Source: Candidatus Rifleibacteriota bacterium
GTDB lineage: Bacteria > Muiribacteriota > Ozemobacteria > Ozemobacterales > Ozemobacteraceae
Direction of reading: 5' to 3'
NCBI GenBank assembly: GCA_024710355.1
Contig: JANJUX010000056.1
Coordinates: 62,001 to 126,000 of the forward strand
DNA length: 64,000 nucleotides
The notes beneath the pieces were generated by a model. It was given only the letters and a program-made list of their open reading frames with translations, was not told the origin of the DNA and did no database searches. The stretch's first letter is position 1. Each line of letters opens with the position of its first letter. Positions 51,857 through 59,992 of this stretch are shown here, in pieces. Made by a program: the position numbers and the translations under genes.

Positions 51857-53824
51857 ATGGTTCAGGAAAGCCTGATTGAAGGCATCTTCAGAAGTCTCAG
51901 GAAAAATGCCGGCTGGGCAACCATTATTATCGGCCTTGCCGTGCTGGCCTCGTTTCTGCTTAACCGCTACGCACCCACCGTCTATCAGAGCGAATCGCTC
52001 CTGCGCGTCATGACCACCGAAAACGCTGGCGAAATCAGCGTCGCAGCCACCATGCAGGGCGTTCTGTCGCAGCGCCGGGTCATCGACGAAATCGCCAGAA
52101 AAAGTGGCCTCGATGAGGCTGAAATTCGCCGCGAAGACACTATCACCTTTAAGGACGCCGGCGCCGGTCTGGTCACCATGGCCGTCAGACACGAAAACCC
52201 TGTCCAGCTCAAAGAGCTCGGCAATGCCGTCATCCAGGTCCTGTCAGAGCATTTCCTTGGCTACAATTCCGAAGCCCAGGAGTTCTCGGTAAAAAATCTG
52301 CAGAACAAACTCGACCATCTCGAAAAAAGCCTCGGCGAGCTGCGCCAGGACCTGGTAAAAGCCAGCATCCAGCAGTCGGTTGAAACCGACACACAGACGG
52401 TTAATATCGAGAATGCCATCAGTCAGCTCGAAGAGAAAATCGACGCCAGCACCAGAAGACTGCAGACAACGCCCGAACAGGTTTTCTACTATGAAGAAGA
52501 AGAGTCACCGATGTATCAGAAACTCCGCGATGAACTGCGCAGTGAAAGAAACAGCCTTGTCGAACTCTTCAAAAGCTACAAGGAAAAGCACCCGAAGGTC
52601 ATTGCCTGCAAAAACCGCATCGCCAACCTCGAAAGCAATATTGGCAAAGCCCGCACCAAAGTCCAGAAAAAACGCAACAACCCCGACTATGCCGCGTTGA
52701 ACGCCGATATCGCCCGCGACCGCGAAAAACTCGAAGAGCTCAAAGCCCGCCTGAACGATTCGGGCGAAGCTCAGGCTGCAGTTCAGCCTGCCGGCGACAA
52801 ACACCCCGACAATATCGCCATGCGCATCGCGACACTCGAAGAACTGCACCGCAAAACCATTCTTGAACTTGAAGAATCGAAAATTGCCCGTAAAACAACC
52901 GCCGGTCGCATCAATGTGCTCAAAAAAGACGCACGCCCCCCGACCACAGTAGGTTTCACGTCTATTCAGAGAGACGCCCTTGCCCTCGCATCCGGCGTCC
53001 TGATGGCCATTTTCCTGCTCTACTCGCCGGCACCGATGAAAGCCGAACTGGTAAGCGTTTCCGGCAATATTCTCGCCGGCGCGGTCGCCCCCCCCAACCA
53101 CCTGCAGTTAACCGCCGAACCCGCCGAAATAATTCTCGAAGCCCCTTCCCTGGCGCGCGAACCACTCGCCCTGCCCTCGCCGCAGGATGAAGAAATTGAA
53201 GTCATGCGCTACGACGAACGCCTGATCGCACTGAATGACCCGACCTCGCCCAGTCTCAAGCCTTTCAAGAATCTGGTCTCCAATCTTCAGATCAGCATGT
53301 CAGAGTCACAGGCCCGCATCGTGCTGGTCGGATCGGCAAGAACCGGCACCGGCAGAACCACGCTGCTGACCAATACCGCCATTCTTCTCGCCCAGACAGG
53401 CTACTCTGTGCTGATGATCGACGCGAACTTCCGTAACCCGGTTCTGCACCGCATGTTCGACCTCGACAACAACCGCGGCCTTGCCGATCTTCTCAACGGC
53501 GGCAGCAATATCCGCGAAACCATTCAGCAGACCGAGGTAAACAATCTCACACTGATCAGCGCAGGCATTTCGCCAAAATCACCGGCCGAAGTCCTGGGCT
53601 CACCTGAAATGATCGATCTGCTGACCAACCTTAAGCGCCGTGTCGAAATCATTCTCATCGACACCCCGGCGCTGCTCGAATACCCCGAGACCGGTATTCT
53701 CGCAGGGCAGACCGGCGCCATGGTCTTTCTGCACCGCGAAGGCGAACCCGAAGAAGATCTGCGCGCCGCCCGAAAACTTCTCAACAATGTCAGGGCAAAA
53801 ATTCTGGGCTATGTAAAAATCTGA
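51857..53824 (+). CDS. Wzz / BY-kinase-like polysaccharide chain-length protein
   Basis: A 655-residue inner-membrane protein. The Wzz part starts with a helix (about 20-40: WATIIIGLAVLASFL), then a long coiled-coil periplasmic region (about 60-350) and a second helix (about 375-395: LALASGVLMAIFLLYSPAP). The cytosolic ATPase domain (about 480-655) has GSARTGTGRTTLLTN, MIDANFRNPVLHRMF (Walker A') and IILIDTPALLEYPE (Walker B). Such proteins set polysaccharide length and export it. Walker A carries Arg500 where Lys is expected, and the Tyr-rich C-terminal tail of BY-kinases is missing. ATG at 51857 with AGGAGGC is used; a longer frame from 51572 would overlap the aminotransferase. Confidence 0.85.
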   Translation: MVQESLIEGIFRSLRKNAGWATIIIGLAVLASFLLNRYAPTVYQSESLLRVMTTENAGEISVAATMQGVLSQRRVIDEIARKSGLDEAEIRREDTITFKDAGAGLVTMAVRHENPVQLKELGNAVIQVLSEHFLGYNSEAQEFSVKNLQNKLDHLEKSLGELRQDLVKASIQQSVETDTQTVNIENAISQLEEKIDASTRRLQTTPEQVFYYEEEESPMYQKLRDELRSERNSLVELFKSYKEKHPKVIACKNRIANLESNIGKARTKVQKKRNNPDYAALNADIARDREKLEELKARLNDSGEAQAAVQPAGDKHPDNIAMRIATLEELHRKTILELEESKIARKTTAGRINVLKKDARPPTTVGFTSIQRDALALASGVLMAIFLLYSPAPMKAELVSVSGNILAGAVAPPNHLQLTAEPAEIILEAPSLAREPLALPSPQDEEIEVMRYDERLIALNDPTSPSLKPFKNLVSNLQISMSESQARIVLVGSARTGTGRTTLLTNTAILLAQTGYSVLMIDANFRNPVLHRMFDLDNNRGLADLLNGGSNIRETIQQTEVNNLTLISAGISPKSPAEVLGSPEMIDLLTNLKRRVEIILIDTPALLEYPETGILAGQTGAMVFLHREGEPEEDLRAARKLLNNVRAKILGYVKI

Positions 53825-53845
53825 TTTCGGGTTAGAATAGGTCGT

Positions 53846-54382
53846 ATGATTCATCCGACCCTGCCACAGAGTATCGCCATAATCGTTGCCTTCACCGCAA
53901 TGCTGACCGATTCGAGCTCCGGCCGAATCTATAACTGGCTCACCTTTCCAGCCATCCTTATCGGGTGGCTGGTTAATTTTTACCTCAACGGTCTCGACGG
54001 CTTTGGCCTCAGCCTTGCCGGAACCTTTGCCGGCATCTTCCTCTACCTGCCATTCGCCGCCATCAATCTCCTCGGAATGGGCGACGTCAAGCTTCTCGGC
54101 GGTATCGGGGCTCTGGGTGGGCCATGGTTCGCTCTCAGCGTTTTTCTCTACACGTCAGCCCTCGGTGTTGTGCACGCCCTGATCGTGCAATTTCTCAATT
54201 ACGGCACCGACGCCGCCGGAATGACGGTTACCAGCTTCACAAGCGGTGCTTTTCGTCATAAAACCATTCACTCGGAAAATGCCAGCGCCGCCAGAGATGG
54301 CAGATACCGTTTTCTTCTCGGTATCGACATTTTCATTGCCACCCTGATCGCCTGCTACCACACCCTGTCCATTACCTGGTAA
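53846..54382 (+). CDS. cpaA: Prepilin peptidase of the Tad system (CpaA/TadV, A24 family)
   Basis: A 178-residue membrane aspartic peptidase that cleaves prepilin leaders. It has about five membrane helices and the two catalytic Asp motifs: the D-x-N-like DSSSGRIYNWLTFPA (Asp about 22) and the hallmark LLGMGDVKLLGGIG (Asp about 76). It lacks the methylase domain of classical PilD, as expected for the Tad type. It is 21 bases after the Wzz-like gene, so the two are co-transcribed. Confidence 0.93.
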   Translation: MIHPTLPQSIAIIVAFTAMLTDSSSGRIYNWLTFPAILIGWLVNFYLNGLDGFGLSLAGTFAGIFLYLPFAAINLLGMGDVKLLGGIGALGGPWFALSVFLYTSALGVVHALIVQFLNYGTDAAGMTVTSFTSGAFRHKTIHSENASAARDGRYRFLLGIDIFIATLIACYHTLSITW

Positions 54383-54464
54383 CCCCCAAAGCTTTCATCC
54401 GGCGAGCTTTTTCGTGTGCCGGCAAAATCGGCTGCAACCGTCCGGTTAAATTTTTTTTACAACT

Positions 54465-54719
54465 TTGAAAAAAAAGTTAGCTTTTTCGGACAGTTCGTAT
54501 ATATTTTGTACCCCTCAGGTAAAGAAAAACCTTTCAACTGTCGAAGCAATGGTTGTTCTTGCCTGTGTGGTCATGCTGTGTTATTCTCTCATCATATTAG
54601 TGTCGAGGAGGATCCTCAACCGTGAACAGAAGAGCGATCATCGTGGCATTGCTGGCGTCACTCGCCATTTCAATGCTTCTCTGGAACAAGCTGCAGACAA
54701 GCCAGCCGGCTCGTATTGA
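54465..54719 (+). CDS. Possible short pilin-like peptide gene overlapping cpaB
   Basis: An 84-residue frame from TTG. After a basic start it reads VKKNLSTVEAMVVLACVVML and continues as a single hydrophobic helix (VMLCYSLIILV) before a basic tail. If processing occurred after Asn, the next residues would put Glu at +5 in the manner of type IV prepilins; the position before cpaB is where Flp pilin genes usually lie. Against this, the usual Gly and Glu-Tyr pair of Flp are missing, the start lacks a ribosome site, and the last 98 bases lie over cpaB in another frame. Presented as a candidate only. Confidence 0.3.
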   Translation: MKKKLAFSDSSYIFCTPQVKKNLSTVEAMVVLACVVMLCYSLIILVSRRILNREQKSDHRGIAGVTRHFNASLEQAADKPAGSY

Positions 54720-55641
54720 AGCACCTACCGTCCAGCAGCCCACCATAATGAAAAAGGCTGTTGTGGTGAGCACCAAACGCCTGGCGGCGCGAACGAGGCT
54801 TGAACCTGGTATCGTCCAGACAAGTTTCGAGCTGCGCGAAATGATAGCTTCGGCTGTTCCTGATACCGCAATCACCGACCTTGCTTCGATTACCAACAGG
54901 TATACGGCAGTCACCATACTTCCTGACGATATCATGACCCCGCCGCGCCTTATGGATGAGGCACAGGTACCCAACCTTGCCCGCGCAATCCCTCAGGGCA
55001 AACGCGCCGTATCGATCGCCGTAAACAAGGCGACTTCTGTTGGCGGCTTCATTCAACAGGGTGACTATGTTGACGTTATCGCCACCTTCAGGCCGAGAAA
55101 CAGCGAACCGATCACCAAAATAGTCCTCCAGGACATCCAGATCCTCGCTGTTGGTGGTACATACGAATTCGAAGGTGGAGCAGCAACCGCAACCCCGGCC
55201 ATTGCAGCCGGCAAGGTTGAGCTGGTAACCCTGGCCCTTAATCCGACCGACCTCGAAAAACTCATGTATCTCGACTCGGGCACAAGCTTCAGCCTGGTCC
55301 TGAAAAACCCCAAGGATAAAGACCAGAAGGTACAGACCAAAGGTGCAACAGAACGCATAGTTCTGAGTGACATAGGTCACCCAGACTTCATTCAGGCGGT
55401 TAAGACAGTCCAGGCAACCCCGGATTCAGCCCCGGCCCAGGTTATCGTTGCCCCCGTCGACGACGGAAAAGTCGAAATCATGTACGGCGCAACCGCAAGA
55501 CGTGAGCTCTACAAATACGGCGGACCGGCTGCCACCAAATTTCAGCAGCTGCCAGATCAGATGCCCTCTGCCGATTCTGAGCCCGTCGCAACGTCTGCGA
55601 CTGCTGAAAGTGCCAATTCAGGCGCTTCTGCCGGGGAATAA
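54622..55641 (+). CDS. cpaB: Flp pilus assembly protein CpaB/RcpC
   Basis: A 339-residue periplasmic protein of the Tad system. A signal anchor (IIVALLASLAISMLLW) precedes a SAF domain (about 45-120: VVVSTKRLAARTRLEPGIVQ) and the CpaB domain (GKRAVSIAVNKATSVGGFIQ, QGDYVDVIATF). CpaB is thought to help the secretin assemble on peptidoglycan. The start is GTG, with GAGGAGG 10 bases before it. The C-terminal 60 residues are disordered. It lies 11 bases before the secretin gene. Confidence 0.93.
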   Translation: MNRRAIIVALLASLAISMLLWNKLQTSQPARIEAPTVQQPTIMKKAVVVSTKRLAARTRLEPGIVQTSFELREMIASAVPDTAITDLASITNRYTAVTILPDDIMTPPRLMDEAQVPNLARAIPQGKRAVSIAVNKATSVGGFIQQGDYVDVIATFRPRNSEPITKIVLQDIQILAVGGTYEFEGGAATATPAIAAGKVELVTLALNPTDLEKLMYLDSGTSFSLVLKNPKDKDQKVQTKGATERIVLSDIGHPDFIQAVKTVQATPDSAPAQVIVAPVDDGKVEIMYGATARRELYKYGGPAATKFQQLPDQMPSADSEPVATSATAESANSGASAGE

Positions 55642-55652
55642 CAGGAGCTAAG

Positions 55653-57332
55653 ATGAAAAGGCAATTCACTATGAAAAAATCAACTCTGTTTATGCTCGTT
55701 CTGGTTTCCGCTTTTATCACAGCCGCTTTTCAGACACAAATCTCAGCCGCTGAAAAGCTTATGATCCCGGTAGGCAAGTCGACCTCCGTTCCTGCCCACG
55801 GTGTTAAAAAAATACTGGCAGTTAAAGAAGGCATCGTCGACGTGCTCAACGTATCTGATGAAGATATAATCCTCTCAGGCCTCGGCCTCGGCGAAACCCA
55901 GCTCATTCTCTGGGATCTGACCGGCCGCCGCGTTTACGACATCGAAACCTTCTCCGAAAACGACACGATCCTGGCAAAATTTGCTTCGATCATGGGAAAC
56001 AAAAGCCTTGAGCTGACGATTTTCCCCGATATCGCCTACCTCAAAGGGCAAGTGTCGACCCCCGAAGAAAAAGCAAGAGCAGAAACCGTTGCTCAGAGCT
56101 TGCTTGGCAGCAAGCCTCTTGTCAGCCTGATCGAATTCGAAGCTTCTTTTACCTCGCTGCAACAGCGCATTGAAGCCGCAATCAAACTGCCCAACGTCAA
56201 AGTATCGGTAATCTCTCCCGATATCGATCCCAACGTCGAACAGGGCGAAACCGGTGTCGGGTCTCAGACTTCAAAAATCAGAGTCGTTCTGCAGGGCTCA
56301 GTCAAAGACCAGAATGAATACATCCACCTGTCTGAAACCGTAAAAGGCTTCGTCGAAGACGAAGAAAAAATCAGCAACCTTGTTGTCATCGATGACCCGA
56401 TTCAGGTTGTCTTTCAGGCTTACATTCTCCAGGTCTCCAAGAATAACCAGAAAGATATGGGCATCGAGTGGGGCGGTCAGGGCACTGACGGCGTGCTGAG
56501 CGGCATTCTCAATTTTGGCGAAACACCGGGTGCTGACGGCAATGCAGCCATTCCCAAGTACATGAACCCATTCTTCGCGAAAAATATCAACCGCTTCGAC
56601 CTCATCGCCGCCCAGGTAAAAGCCTGGGAAACCTCGGGCAAAGCCAAGGTGCTTGCTAATCCGAAGCTGATCGTTTACGGCAGCTCGATTGCCGAAAAAC
56701 CCGACCTCATGGCCAGAAAAATGTCGGGCGCCGGCTGGATCAAAGAAAACGACCAGGCAGAAAATGAAACCAACATCGAAACCGATGCCGGTAATGCCTA
56801 CGTTTCTGTCGGGCAGCAGGTGTATTACCCAGGCACCCTCGACCAGGCAGGGAATCCGACTTACGAATCTGTCAACGCTTCTCTGAAACTGGCAATTCGC
56901 GACCTTTTCGTCAATGACAACAACCTCAAATTCTCGGTCTTCGCCAAACAGGAAGAACCCAGCTTTCTGCGCGGCACCGACGGCCCGCCTGACATTCTCA
57001 AGCGCAGCATAATGACAACCCTCAAGATCAAGGACCAGGAAACCATCGTGCTCGGCGGTCTGATCAACAGAACCGAAGGCGTCTCCTGGAAGGGCGTTCC
57101 GATTCTCAGCAAGATACCCTACCTTGGGCGCCTGTTCAAAACCAAGTCTACCACCAACAGCGAAAACGAACTGGTTATTCTGCTGACCCCCAAGATTGCC
57201 AACCGCGACACCGATCTTTCAGGCAAAAGCAAGCTTGAAACCGTTCCGGTGCCGAGGCGGTCCGACAAGCTCGAAAAGCTTCACAACATTTTCCAGCAGA
57301 TCAAATCAAGTCACGTCCCCGCCGAAAACTGA
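55653..57332 (+). CDS. cpaC: Tad secretin (CpaC/RcpA)
   Basis: A 559-residue outer-membrane channel through which the pilus leaves. The signal peptide (TLFMLVLVSAFITAAFQT) is followed by a pilus-specific N0-like domain (about 35-110: VGKSTSVPAHGVKKILAVKE), BON-type repeats (about 115-260) and the secretin domain (about 265-520: VFQAYILQVSKNNQKDMGIE, ETIVLGGLINRTEG, VPILSKIPYLGRLFKTKSTT, ELVILLTPKI). Compared with usual CpaC there is an insert of about 40 residues after LANPKLIVYGSS before YVSVGQQVYY. AGGAGC precedes the ATG. Confidence 0.93.
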   Translation: MKRQFTMKKSTLFMLVLVSAFITAAFQTQISAAEKLMIPVGKSTSVPAHGVKKILAVKEGIVDVLNVSDEDIILSGLGLGETQLILWDLTGRRVYDIETFSENDTILAKFASIMGNKSLELTIFPDIAYLKGQVSTPEEKARAETVAQSLLGSKPLVSLIEFEASFTSLQQRIEAAIKLPNVKVSVISPDIDPNVEQGETGVGSQTSKIRVVLQGSVKDQNEYIHLSETVKGFVEDEEKISNLVVIDDPIQVVFQAYILQVSKNNQKDMGIEWGGQGTDGVLSGILNFGETPGADGNAAIPKYMNPFFAKNINRFDLIAAQVKAWETSGKAKVLANPKLIVYGSSIAEKPDLMARKMSGAGWIKENDQAENETNIETDAGNAYVSVGQQVYYPGTLDQAGNPTYESVNASLKLAIRDLFVNDNNLKFSVFAKQEEPSFLRGTDGPPDILKRSIMTTLKIKDQETIVLGGLINRTEGVSWKGVPILSKIPYLGRLFKTKSTTNSENELVILLTPKIANRDTDLSGKSKLETVPVPRRSDKLEKLHNIFQQIKSSHVPAEN

Positions 57333-57340
57333 ACCCACAC

Positions 57341-57369
57341 GGCCTCAACCCGCCAGGCGGGTTGAGGCC
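57341..57369. repeat. Perfect hairpin between cpaC and cpaE
   Basis: GGCCTCAACCCGCC (57341-57354) is repeated inverted at 57356-57369. No T-run follows, so it is more likely an mRNA-stabilising or processing hairpin than a terminator within the pilus operon. Confidence 0.65.
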
Positions 57370-57394
57370 CTCCCCCTTCAAGCGAGATTGAAAA

Positions 57395-58600
57395 TTGTCC
57401 AGCACACCGACCATTAAGCTTCTGATTGCCGACGACATGGATGAACTGCGGTCCAATGTCAGAAGGATGCTGAAAAACCAGGACAACATCAGAATTGTCG
57501 CTGAAGCGAGAAATGGCCGCGAGACCATTGACATGGTCAAAGAAATGCAGCCACACATCGTGTTGATGGACATCAATATGCCCGAACTCGACGGCCTCAA
57601 AGCCTCTGAAATCCTGGCTAAGGATTTTCCGAATGTTCAGACGGTCATCATGTCGATTCAGAGCGAACAGGAATATTTCCGCCGCGCTATGAAAGCCGGC
57701 GCCAAAGACTTTCTCGTCAAACCGTTTTCGACAAGCGACCTCGTCGACACTATCAACAACGTCTTCAACAGCTGGCTGAAAGACCGCCCCGATCTTTTTG
57801 CCAACGAACCGAGTGCCGATATTCTGACTTTTTTCGCGACAAAGGGCGGAGTTGGCCGCACCACCCTCGCGGTCAATCTTGCCGCAAGTCTTGCAATCAA
57901 AGGTAAGAAAACCCTTCTGGTCGATGCTTCTCTGCAGTTCGGCGATGTCGGCATCACTTTGAACCTGGCCGCCAAGAGAACAATTTCCAATGTCGTCGAA
58001 GCCGGTGAAATAAGTTTCGCCGACATTGAAAAAAATATCACCCGCCACGAATGCGGACTCGACATCCTTCTTGCTCCCCGTGAACCCGCCCTGGCCGAAG
58101 CGATCAAAACCGAGCACCTCCTCAGAATCATCGACGCTGCCAGACCTTTTTACAATTTCATCATTTTTGACATGCCGCCAATGATCACTGAAAAAGAGCT
58201 CGCAATTCTCGACAGAAGTACCATGGTTCTTCTGGTCGCAACTCTCGAAATCAGTTCGTTGAAGAATACTAAAATCTGTCTCAAAACCTTCTCAGACATC
58301 AATTATGACATGAGCAAGGTAAAACTGCTTCTCAACAAAGAAATCCCGAACGTTGGCATTGGCAAATCCGACCTTGAAGCCGGCCTGGCAATACCTGTCT
58401 ATGCAACCGTTCCGATGGAATCAGAAATCGCCCAGCGCTCACTCAACCAGGGCGAGCTTATCGTATTGAAATCCCCGGCCAGCGGCATCGGGCGCTCGAT
58501 TCTTGGCATGGCCGAGCGTCTGGCCGGCACACGCAATGTCCCGGAAACCGGCAAAAGCGCGATTTTAAAAATAAAAGACCTGCTATTTGGTTCTAATTAA
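57395..58600 (+). CDS. cpaE: Tad localisation protein CpaE/TadZ with receiver domain
   Basis: A 401-residue protein. The receiver domain (about 6-125) has a complete phosphorylation site: LLIADDMDEL, Asp59 in IVLMDINMPELDGL, and FLVKPF. The MinD-like ATPase (about 143-380) has FFATKGGVGRTTLAVNLA with the signature Lys150 and Arg155 in place of the P-loop Lys, then LVDASLQFGDVG and IIFDMPPMITEKE. TadZ proteins place the pilus machine at a cell pole and often have atypical ATPase sites. An intact receiver suggests kinase control. The start is TTG. Confidence 0.92.
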   Translation: MSSTPTIKLLIADDMDELRSNVRRMLKNQDNIRIVAEARNGRETIDMVKEMQPHIVLMDINMPELDGLKASEILAKDFPNVQTVIMSIQSEQEYFRRAMKAGAKDFLVKPFSTSDLVDTINNVFNSWLKDRPDLFANEPSADILTFFATKGGVGRTTLAVNLAASLAIKGKKTLLVDASLQFGDVGITLNLAAKRTISNVVEAGEISFADIEKNITRHECGLDILLAPREPALAEAIKTEHLLRIIDAARPFYNFIIFDMPPMITEKELAILDRSTMVLLVATLEISSLKNTKICLKTFSDINYDMSKVKLLLNKEIPNVGIGKSDLEAGLAIPVYATVPMESEIAQRSLNQGELIVLKSPASGIGRSILGMAERLAGTRNVPETGKSAILKIKDLLFGSN

Positions 58601-58617
58601 TGGAGGTAATTTAAGTT

Positions 58618-59988
58618 ATGGGTGGTCTGCTTTCACGTCTGAATGAAGAAAAGAAAACTACCGACAAGTCCGGTATCATGGAAAGCGCAGCAACGCGCGA
58701 AATTACCGGATTTGAAAGACTTAAGGACCGTGTACATACCAAACTCATCGATGATATGCCCGCTGCCATCATGGCCGAGGCTAATGTTGAAAAAAAGCGC
58801 AACATGCTGCGCGAAAGAATTTTTGCGGTAATCGCCGAAGAGAGTCCAAAGGTCAACATCACCCTTACCCAGAGAGAAACCGAAGGGCTGACCAATACCC
58901 TTCTCGACGACATGGTCGGTTTTGGCCCGATTCAGCCTCTGCTGGACGAAGAAGATATCTCGGAAGTAATGGTCAATGGCCCCTTCCAGATTTATTACGA
59001 AAAGAAGGGCAAGCTGATTCTCTCTGATATCAAATTCAAAGACAACGACCATGTAATGCGCATCATTGAACGCATCGTCGCCCCGATCGGCCGCCGCATC
59101 GACGAATCCGTTCCCTACGTCGATGCCCGTCTGCCTGATGGTTCACGCGTTAACGCCATCATTCCTCCCCTCGCCCTCAACGGTCCGACCGTCACCATCC
59201 GAAAATTTAAAAAAGAAGCCCTTGGTATCGCCGACCTCGTCAGGTTCGGCACCCTCACCCAGGAAATGGCTTCTTTTATCGAAGCCTGCATCAAAGTTCG
59301 CCTCAATATCGTCGTATCAGGTGGTACCGGTTCCGGTAAAACCACTACGCTCAATATTCTCAGCTCGTTCATCCCGGAAGACGAACGCATCATCACCTGC
59401 GAAGACGCCGCCGAACTGCAGCTGCGTCAGCCGCACGTGGTGCGCCTCGAAACCCGCCCGGCCAACATTGAAGGCAAAGGCGAAGTCTCGATGCGCGAAC
59501 TGATCAAAAACACTCTGCGCATGCGCCCTGAACGGGTAATCGTCGGCGAATGCCGCGGCGGTGAGGCCCTCGATATGCTGCAGGCCATGAACACCGGTCA
59601 CGACGGTTCACTGACCACTGGCCACGCCAACACCCCGCGCGACATGCTCGCACGTCTCGAAACCATGGTTCTCATGGCCGGCATGGACCTCCCTGTTCGC
59701 GCCATCCGTGAACAGATCAGCTCAGCTGTCCACATGATCGTTCAACAGTCACGCCTTAAAGACGGCTCGCGCAAAATTACCTATCTGACCGAGATTCAGG
59801 GCATGGAAGGCGATAAGGTCGTCACCCAGGATATCTTCCGGTTCGAACAGACCGGGGTCGATGAAAAAGGCAAAATTATCGGCAGACTCAAGCCCACCGG
59901 TATCCGCCCGAAGTTTGCTTCCAAATTTCAGGAATTTGGTATAAACTTACCACCGAACATTTTTACCGATACAGCGAGAGGATGGTAA
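58618..59988 (+). CDS. cpaF: Tad secretion ATPase CpaF/TadA
   Basis: A 456-residue hexameric motor of the GspE/PilT superfamily that powers Flp pilus extension (and often retraction). An N-terminal helical domain is followed by VMVNGPFQIYYEKKGKL, VDARLPDGSRVNAIIPPLAL, Walker A SGGTGSGKTTTLN (about 234-246), the Asp box ITCEDAAELQL, RPERVIVGECRGGEALDMLQ (Walker B) and a His box (GHDGSLTTGHANTP). All catalytic motifs are present. GGAGGT lies 9 bases before the ATG. Confidence 0.97.
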   Translation: MGGLLSRLNEEKKTTDKSGIMESAATREITGFERLKDRVHTKLIDDMPAAIMAEANVEKKRNMLRERIFAVIAEESPKVNITLTQRETEGLTNTLLDDMVGFGPIQPLLDEEDISEVMVNGPFQIYYEKKGKLILSDIKFKDNDHVMRIIERIVAPIGRRIDESVPYVDARLPDGSRVNAIIPPLALNGPTVTIRKFKKEALGIADLVRFGTLTQEMASFIEACIKVRLNIVVSGGTGSGKTTTLNILSSFIPEDERIITCEDAAELQLRQPHVVRLETRPANIEGKGEVSMRELIKNTLRMRPERVIVGECRGGEALDMLQAMNTGHDGSLTTGHANTPRDMLARLETMVLMAGMDLPVRAIREQISSAVHMIVQQSRLKDGSRKITYLTEIQGMEGDKVVTQDIFRFEQTGVDEKGKIIGRLKPTGIRPKFASKFQEFGINLPPNIFTDTARGW

Positions 59989-59992
59989 AAAA

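Noticed and set aside
54383..54470. Cyclic-di-GMP (GEMM) or other riboswitch upstream of cpaB
   Set aside because: GGCAAAATCGG looked suggestive, but the conserved downstream boxes of the class are not present, so only unrecognised hairpins are claimed.
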